Source: CBDUBH01 sp965365345 | GTDB taxonomy: Bacteria; Bacteroidota; Ignavibacteria; Ignavibacteriales; SURF-24 | Assembly: GCA_965365345.1 (NCBI GenBank) | Contig: CBDUBH010000026.1 | Location: 1-37,893, forward strand | Reading direction: 5' to 3' | DNA length: 37,893 nucleotides | Part shown: positions 32,998 through 37,893 of the stretch, one piece after another | Layout: every line of letters begins with the position of its first letter | Position numbering within the stretch: position 1 is the first letter of the stretch | Notes under the pieces: generated by a model | Seen by the model: the letters and a program-made list of their open reading frames with translations, nothing else | Databases searched by the model: none | What the model was told of the DNA's origin: nothing | Translations under genes and position numbers: made by a program

Positions 32998-35118
32998 ATG
33001 AATTTCAAAATTATCACATCAATTTTTATAACATTATTTTTTATATCAAATTTAAATTTCGCTCAAATCAATTATGATACCGTTAAAGCCGGTAAATATG
33101 ATATGGGCAAAATGTGGACTTTCGATAATCCGCCCGTAAAATATTTCAAAAGCGAATACGGATTTACTCCTTCGGAAAATTGGCTTGAAAAAGCAAGACT
33201 TTCCGCTTTGAAATTTGCGACTTACTGCTCTGCTTCTTTTGTTTCGGAAGACGGCTTGATCATGACAAATCATCACTGCGGAAGAGGCGCAATTCTGCAA
33301 ACTCAAAAAGAAAATGAAGATCTTTTAAAAGATGGATTTAATGCAAATAATTTAAATGATGAAAGAAAAATTCCCGATCTTTTTGTCGATCAGCTTGTAA
33401 TGATTGAAGATGTTTCGGCAAAATTTAAATCCGAAATGGATAAAGGAAAATCTGATGAAGAAAAGTCAAAATTAAAATACGCTTTTATTGATCAACTGGA
33501 AGAAGAATATTCCAAAAATACCGGACTTATTTGTAAAGTTGTTCAATTATACAACGGCGGAAAATATTCGATCTATGGTTATAAAAGATACAACGATATC
33601 CGTTTGGTTTTTTCACCGGAATTTCAAATTGCTTCAACCGGATGGGATCAGGATAATTTCACTTATCCGAGATATGAACTTGATTTTATGTTTTTCCGTG
33701 CTTACGATGAAAACGGAAATCCCGCAAAAATCGAAAATTTTTATAAATGGAATTCCGAAGGCGCTCAACCCGGCGAACCGATTTTTGTTGTTGGAAATCC
33801 CGGAAAAACAGGCAGACTTCAAACTGTTGCGCAGCTTGAATTTTTGCGAGATGAACAACATCCTTTAATTTCGCAAAGATTGAACGGCGTTTACGATGCA
33901 TATTTTTATATGTATCAAAAATATCCTGAAAGAGAATCAGAACTTTTAAATATGGTAATGTCAGTCGGCAACAGCAAAAAAGTTTACGAAGGAATTTTGA
34001 ACGGCTTGCGCGATAATTATTTGATGGCAAAGAAAAAAGATTTTGAAAGAACCATGCGTAACGAAATTAAATCGAGCAAAAAATTAAATTCAAAATACGG
34101 CGATATTTTTGATGAAATTGAAAAAGCAAATAATGATAAAAAGAAATTCATTAAAGAAATGATGGCTTATAATTTAAGCCCGTTCTTTTCATCTCAACAT
34201 TTTGTAATTGCACGCGATCTTTCTTCTTATGCATTAAAATCGAAGATGACAAACGGCGCAGAAAAATCGAAAAATGAAAATGCTGATTCGATTTTAAATA
34301 AAATTTATCCGAAAAATTTTGATGAAGAATTACAAAAAATAATTTTAACTTCGCAAATAAAATTCTTGATCGAAACTTTAGGCAATGAAAATGAATTGGT
34401 AAAAAATTTGACCGGCGGAAATAAAGGCGAAGCTGCTGTAAATTACGCTTTACAAAATTCAATTTTAAATGATAAAGAAAAAGTAAGAAATTTAATTTCG
34501 CAAGGACCCGATGCAATTTTGAATTCGAACGATCCATTTATAAATTTCGCGCAGGAATCACAAAGTAAATTGCTTGATATAAGAAATGAATATCAAAAAA
34601 TTGCCGCAACCGAAGAAGTAAACAATCAACTTTTAGGCGAAGCGATCTATGAAATTTACGGCGATCAAATTCCACCGGATGCTACCGGTACTTTACGAAT
34701 TGCAGATGGCGTAATTAAAGGTTACGAATATAACGGAACAATTGCGCCCGCAAAAACAACTTATTACGGTTTGTATGATCGCTTTTATTCATTCGGCGGA
34801 AAAACTTATCCGTGGGGATTGCCGGAACTTTGGAAAAAAAAGCCTGCTGAACTTGATTTAAAAACTCCGCTTAATTTTGCATCGACAAACGATATAATCG
34901 GCGGAAACAGCGGCAGCGCAATCGTTAATAAAGATCTTGAAGTTATTGGTTTGGTTTTTGATGGAAATATGGAAAGTTTGCCCGGCGATTTTATTTACAC
35001 AACAGAAACAAACCGCGCAGTTGCAGTTGATTCAAAAGGTTTGCTTGAAGCAATTAAAGATGTTTATAAAGCACAAAATTTAGCTGATGAATTAATTAAC
35101 GGAAAATTGAAAAGATAA
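32998..35118 (+). CDS. S46 dipeptidyl-peptidase, DPP7-like, second copy
   Basis: A 706-residue paralogue of the upstream gene, sharing long stretches such as FDNPPVKYF, GLIMTNHHCGRGA, NFTYPRYELDFMFFRAYD and RIADGVIKGYEYNGTIAP. It has an ordinary Sec signal peptide (cleavage near NFA-Q) rather than a lipobox, so it is probably soluble in the periplasm or secreted. The catalytic Ser638 sits in GGNSGSAI, with Ala instead of the usual Pro two positions later. The specificity position is again Gly (LVFDGN), pointing to hydrophobic or broad specificity. GCGAGG precedes the ATG. It has its own transcript after the terminator at 32805. Confidence 0.93.
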   Translation: MNFKIITSIFITLFFISNLNFAQINYDTVKAGKYDMGKMWTFDNPPVKYFKSEYGFTPSENWLEKARLSALKFATYCSASFVSEDGLIMTNHHCGRGAILQTQKENEDLLKDGFNANNLNDERKIPDLFVDQLVMIEDVSAKFKSEMDKGKSDEEKSKLKYAFIDQLEEEYSKNTGLICKVVQLYNGGKYSIYGYKRYNDIRLVFSPEFQIASTGWDQDNFTYPRYELDFMFFRAYDENGNPAKIENFYKWNSEGAQPGEPIFVVGNPGKTGRLQTVAQLEFLRDEQHPLISQRLNGVYDAYFYMYQKYPERESELLNMVMSVGNSKKVYEGILNGLRDNYLMAKKKDFERTMRNEIKSSKKLNSKYGDIFDEIEKANNDKKKFIKEMMAYNLSPFFSSQHFVIARDLSSYALKSKMTNGAEKSKNENADSILNKIYPKNFDEELQKIILTSQIKFLIETLGNENELVKNLTGGNKGEAAVNYALQNSILNDKEKVRNLISQGPDAILNSNDPFINFAQESQSKLLDIRNEYQKIAATEEVNNQLLGEAIYEIYGDQIPPDATGTLRIADGVIKGYEYNGTIAPAKTTYYGLYDRFYSFGGKTYPWGLPELWKKKPAELDLKTPLNFASTNDIIGGNSGSAIVNKDLEVIGLVFDGNMESLPGDFIYTTETNRAVAVDSKGLLEAIKDVYKAQNLADELINGKLKR

Positions 35119-35135
35119 TTTTTGATTTATTAAAT

Positions 35136-35232
35136 TGTCATTGCGAGGAATCCCGATTAAATTGGGATGACGAAGCAATCTCCTAAATAAAATTTAAAGA
35201 TCGCCGCAGTCGTTCCTCCTTCGCAATGACAA
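35136..35232. repeat. GTCATTGC element with inverted ends
   Basis: Begins AATTGTCATTGCGAGGA and ends TCCTTCGCAATGACAAA, so the ends are inverted copies about 97 bases apart. Inside are an AATCCCGATT/AATTGGGAT dyad and CGAAGCAATCT. It is the fuller relative of the copies at 16251-16358. Confidence 0.8.
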
Positions 35233-35240
35233 AAAATGAA

Positions 35241-35272
35241 TTGTCATTTTTCGAGTTAAGCCGGAATGACAA
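35241..35272. repeat. Short GTCATT inverted repeat
   Basis: TTGTCATT (35241-35248) and AATGACAA (35265-35272) are perfect inverted arms around a core containing CCGG. It resembles a reduced member of the family. Confidence 0.6.
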
Positions 35273-35287
35273 ATATCATTTAATTAA

Positions 35288-35337
35288 AGCCGTCAGATTC
35301 CGTCCAGATTAAATCGGGATTCAGAATCTGACGGCAT
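35288..35337. repeat. GTCAGATTC palindrome, long-core form
   Basis: GCCGTCAGATTC (35289-35300) and GAATCTGACGGC (35324-35335) are perfect 12-base inverted arms, followed by ATTTTTAT. It could terminate readthrough from the S46 gene. Confidence 0.8.
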
Positions 35338-35600
35338 TTTTATTTTAAAATTATATTTTTCAAAATTTTGAATTACGATTTCCATTAAATTTTCTTTTAT
35401 TTTTTACGAAAATCAAATTGAATTCATTTTATTTTATTGAAAGTAATTTTGCTTTGCAGTAGATTTAAATGAGGGGTGCAAAAAATTAATCAAAAATTTT
35501 CCGCTTCAAAAAAACAAAATTTATTCTGATAAAAAATAGTTTGGTTGATTGAACGATAAAATTCACTCCTCAAAATTAATTTCCATTTCAACTTTATTCT

Positions 35601-36620
35601 ATGAAAAAGAATTTCGCCATATTGATCTTGCTGGTTATTTCCGGAATCGGAGCTTTGCTGTTTTATAATTTCAGCTGTGCAAAAATTTCTGAAACTCCGG
35701 ATAATTCCGCAGTTGAATTGAAATTGAAAGTTGAAGATCCGCGCTCGCTTTATTTCGGTCCCGATTCACTTTATAAATTTCGCATTAACAGAAAAATCAA
35801 TTATACGAAATTCGGCGTAAAAGGAATTTCAACTTTGCGCGCTCTTGATACTTTGTACGGAATTGAAGGAAGAAATGTAATTTTAGCTATAAACAGAATT
35901 GACACACGAAATATGCGGATGAATGACACGCTTGTAATTCCGGATACCATTGCAAATGTTATGTCATTTTCGCCGTTTCCTTTTTATCTTGAAGACCTTG
36001 AAACCATTCCCAAATTACTTATTGTTTCGCGAAAAGTTCAGGCGTTTGCGGCATATCAAAACGGAGTGCTTGTAAAATGGGGACCAACTTCCACCGGAAA
36101 ACGCAGCACGCAAACTCCGAAAGGTTTGTTCAGTATGAATTGGAAAAAGCGCGAAACTATAAGTACAATTGATGAAGAATGGATTTTGCCTTACTATTTT
36201 AATTTCATGAATTTTGAAGGTGTGGCTTTTCATCAATATTCACTTCCCGGTTATCCGGCAAGCCATTCTTGCGTTCGCTTAGCAATGAATGACGCAATTT
36301 GGATTTATGATTGGGCAGATCAATGGATAATTACGCGCGATGGAGTTAGACGCAGAGCACACGGAACTCCCGTTATCGTTTTTGATGATTATCAATTCGG
36401 TAAAACAAAACCTTGGCGAAAATTAGTTGATGATCCTGAAGCGGATAAAGTTCCTGAAAGTGTTGTTAAAAATTTAATTGGCGGATATTTACCTGAAATA
36501 AATAAAATGGTTACCGGTCGTGATTCGGTTTATCATCTGGTTCAAATTGAAAAAGCGCAGCGCGACTCTATTTTAGCAGCAAGAAAAGATTCTTTGATGT
36601 TTGCAAAAAAGCAAAAGTGA
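35601..36620 (+). CDS. L,D-transpeptidase (YkuD) with LysM-like region
   Basis: A 339-residue periplasmic protein that would cross-link or modify peptidoglycan. It has an N-terminal membrane anchor (about 5-24). A degenerate LysM-like region follows (about 70-118, STLRALDTLYG to NDTLVIPD). The YkuD catalytic domain (about 137-262) contains His211 and ASHSCVRL, with His222, Cys224 and Arg226. The usual SHGC motif is SHSC here, with Ser replacing Gly. The last 70 residues are charged and end in Lys/Arg-rich helix. It is preceded by a repeat cluster and followed by a convergent lipoprotein gene. Confidence 0.93.
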   Translation: MKKNFAILILLVISGIGALLFYNFSCAKISETPDNSAVELKLKVEDPRSLYFGPDSLYKFRINRKINYTKFGVKGISTLRALDTLYGIEGRNVILAINRIDTRNMRMNDTLVIPDTIANVMSFSPFPFYLEDLETIPKLLIVSRKVQAFAAYQNGVLVKWGPTSTGKRSTQTPKGLFSMNWKKRETISTIDEEWILPYYFNFMNFEGVAFHQYSLPGYPASHSCVRLAMNDAIWIYDWADQWIITRDGVRRRAHGTPVIVFDDYQFGKTKPWRKLVDDPEADKVPESVVKNLIGGYLPEINKMVTGRDSVYHLVQIEKAQRDSILAARKDSLMFAKKQK

Positions 36621-36680
36621 AATTTCATTAAACCACGGAGGCACAAAGACACAGAGAAAAATTTTGAATAAATGGATAAA

Positions 36681-36720
36681 AATCTGTCATTCCCGCTTTG
36701 TCCGGAATCAGACAGATTTC
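36681..36720. repeat. GTCATTCC-family palindrome between convergent genes
   Basis: Arms AATCTGTC (36681-36688) and GACAGATT (36711-36718) enclose a core with TTCCCGCTTTGTCCGGAA. It lies between the transpeptidase and lipoprotein gene ends and may terminate both. Confidence 0.75.
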
Positions 36721-36760
36721 CATAATCAAAATTCTACATTTTCAATTCTAAAATTCTAAA

Positions 36761-37180
36761 TCAAAATCCCAATTCAAAAATTTTCTCAGCTTCGGCTTTT
36801 TTATTTGAATTAAGATCTTCTACCAAAATTATTATTTTATATTCACCTTCTTGATACGTTGAATCAAGTTGTGCTTGGCTTTCAATTATAAAATCAGTAG
36901 GAATTTCTTCGCTTTTTTCCGAAACAGTTCCTTTTATAATTCCTTCGATAACTTTTCCCGAAGAATTTTCAATATCAACATTATATTTCAAATCAAATTT
37001 GTACTCATCATTTGCTTTTTCCTGTTCAAATCCTTCAACTTTTGCATTTAAATTCAATTCATAGCCGTTGTCAATTTCAAAAGGATAAACATCCTGAATT
37101 TCAACTTTAAGATCAGAATTTTTATCGCTGCAGGAAACAAACAAAAGCAATAATAAAAAAACAAACGAAAATTTTTTCAT
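36761..37180 (-). CDS. Small lipoprotein of unknown function
   Basis: A 139-residue protein with a clear lipoprotein signal: MKKFSFVFLLLLLFVSC, followed by Ser-Asp after the lipidated Cys17. The Asp at +2 would favour inner-membrane retention under E. coli rules, which may not apply here. The mature part is acidic and beta-strand-rich (NGYELNLNAKVEGF, YKFDLKYNVDIENSSGK), resembling an Ig-like or transthyretin-like fold, but I recognise no family. GGAG precedes the ATG. It is downstream of serC on the same strand, with a terminator between them, so it is probably independent. Confidence 0.8.
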   Translation of the reverse strand: MKKFSFVFLLLLLFVSCSDKNSDLKVEIQDVYPFEIDNGYELNLNAKVEGFEQEKANDEYKFDLKYNVDIENSSGKVIEGIIKGTVSEKSEEIPTDFIIESQAQLDSTYQEGEYKIIILVEDLNSNKKAEAEKIFELGF

Positions 37181-37201
37181 ATACGGAACTCCGTAAAAAT
37201 T

Positions 37202-37237
37202 AAAAATCCCCTTTAAAAATTAAAGGGGATTTTTTTA
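37202..37237 (-). terminator. Terminator after serC
   Basis: AATCCCCTTT pairs with AAAGGGGATT across a short AT loop, flanked by A and T runs. It lies nine bases beyond the serC stop on the minus strand. Confidence 0.85.
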
Positions 37238-37245
37238 AATAAGAA

Positions 37246-37893
37246 TTAAGAATTTTTCTTTTTGAACTGATCCATAAAATCAACAAAAGCTTCAACGCCT
37301 TTTTTCGGGAACGCATTATAAATTGATGCGCGCAATCCGCCTACAGAACGATGACCTTTTAATCCGTCAAATCCTGCTTTTGTAGCTTCGGAAATCAATT
37401 GTTTTTCCAATTCTTCACTTGGCAATCTGAAAGTTACATTCATTAAAGAACGGCTTTCTTTTTCGGCTGTTCCTCTGTAAAATCCGTTGCTGTTATCCAT
37501 ATAATCGTAAAGAATTCCGGCTTTTTCCTGATTCATTTTGTACATTGCATCAAGTCCGCCTAAATTCAAAAGCCATTTTGTAACCAAATGAATAATGTAA
37601 ATTCCAAAAGTTGTCGGAGTGTTGTACATTGAATCATTTTCAACGTGAATTTTGTAATTCATATAAGTATGAAGATCGTCAGAACTTCTTTCAAGCATAT
37701 CTTTTTTGATAATTACAACAGTAACGCCTGAAGGTCCCAAATTCTTTTGCGCGCCTGCGTAAATAAGCGAATATTTATTTACATCGAGCTTTTTGTGCAT
37801 AAAATCAGATGAAGCATCGCAAACCAATGGAACATTTCCGACTTCCGGCTCGGTTTTAAATTGAGTTCCGAAAATTGTATTGTTCGAAGTGAA
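37246..37893 (-). CDS. serC: Phosphoserine aminotransferase, C-terminal part
   Basis: The frame is open to the window edge, so the N-terminal part is missing; about 215 residues are visible. SerC is a PLP enzyme that makes phosphoserine from 3-phosphohydroxypyruvate in serine synthesis and can also act in pyridoxine synthesis. The visible part begins with TSNNTIFGTQF, then VCDASSDFMHK, and contains the PLP lysine motif GAQKNLGPSGV, PTTFGIYI, and the C-terminal GFDGLKGHRSVGGLRASIYNAFP. All are diagnostic for SerC. The terminator at 37202 ends the transcript. Confidence 0.95.
   Translation of the reverse strand, partial: FTSNNTIFGTQFKTEPEVGNVPLVCDASSDFMHKKLDVNKYSLIYAGAQKNLGPSGVTVVIIKKDMLERSSDDLHTYMNYKIHVENDSMYNTPTTFGIYIIHLVTKWLLNLGGLDAMYKMNQEKAGILYDYMDNSNGFYRGTAEKESRSLMNVTFRLPSEELEKQLISEATKAGFDGLKGHRSVGGLRASIYNAFPKKGVEAFVDFMDQFKKKNS

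Larger units (their letters stand above)
35119..35600. other. Gene-free region rich in dispersed repeats
   Basis: A 482-base gap. The first half (35136-35340) is a cluster of three palindromic elements listed separately. The second half is AT-rich and presumably contains the promoter of the L,D-transpeptidase gene. No open frame looks coding. Confidence 0.7.

Overview
AT-rich chromosomal window with the gene content of a Bacteroidota/Ignavibacteriota-type Gram-negative bacterium. The clues are an enlarged (about 650-residue) IspG, two S46 dipeptidyl-peptidases, an outer-membrane glycolipid block (KdtX/WaaE-like glycosyltransferase, MsbA-like flippase, Wzy/WaaL-like ligase), many secreted or lipoprotein genes, weak or absent Shine-Dalgarno sites at many starts, and frequent GTCATTCC-type palindromic repeats. 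The assignment is inferred from protein families; there is no rRNA or other marker to confirm it. I saw no tRNA, rRNA, CRISPR array, phage or transposase gene.

Layout: (1) 1-7928, plus strand: the end of an unidentified gene, then a partner-switching cassette of three PP2C/SpoIIE (RsbU-like) phosphatases with different sensor modules around one STAS antagonist and one HATPase anti-sigma-type kinase. (2) 8002-14359, minus strand: a small lipoprotein whose signal peptide looks frameshifted, radA, a broken DUF559 gene enclosed by inverted palindromic repeats, ispG, a GlcD-like FAD oxidase and a Trm112-like protein. (3) 14592-21663, plus strand: 1-Cys peroxiredoxin, the glycolipid block, a secreted TPR/beta-propeller protein and an AlkD-like repair protein. 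(4) 21757-26834, mostly minus: YpfJ-type metallopeptidase, DinB-like protein, YbaK deacylase (plus), rhodanese, cupin, AAC(3)-I-like acetyltransferase and a membrane-anchored diheme cytochrome c. (5) 27181-29790: a lone MlaF-like ATPase, a small unknown protein and a phosphohexomutase. (6) 30016-37893: a cysteine-rich zinc-ribbon protein, two tandem DPP7-like S46 peptidases, an L,D-transpeptidase, a lipoprotein, and the C-terminal part of serC running off the window.

The strongest candidates for something undescribed are the multi-input partner-switch module with no adjacent sigma factor, the hairpin-flanked DUF559 cassette, and a dispersed palindromic repeat family whose outer arms differ between copies yet stay complementary. 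A nested inverted repeat upstream of the first S46 peptidase and the probable frameshift in the 8.0-8.4 kb lipoprotein also deserve checking. The remainder is mostly ordinary housekeeping, envelope and stress-response gene content.
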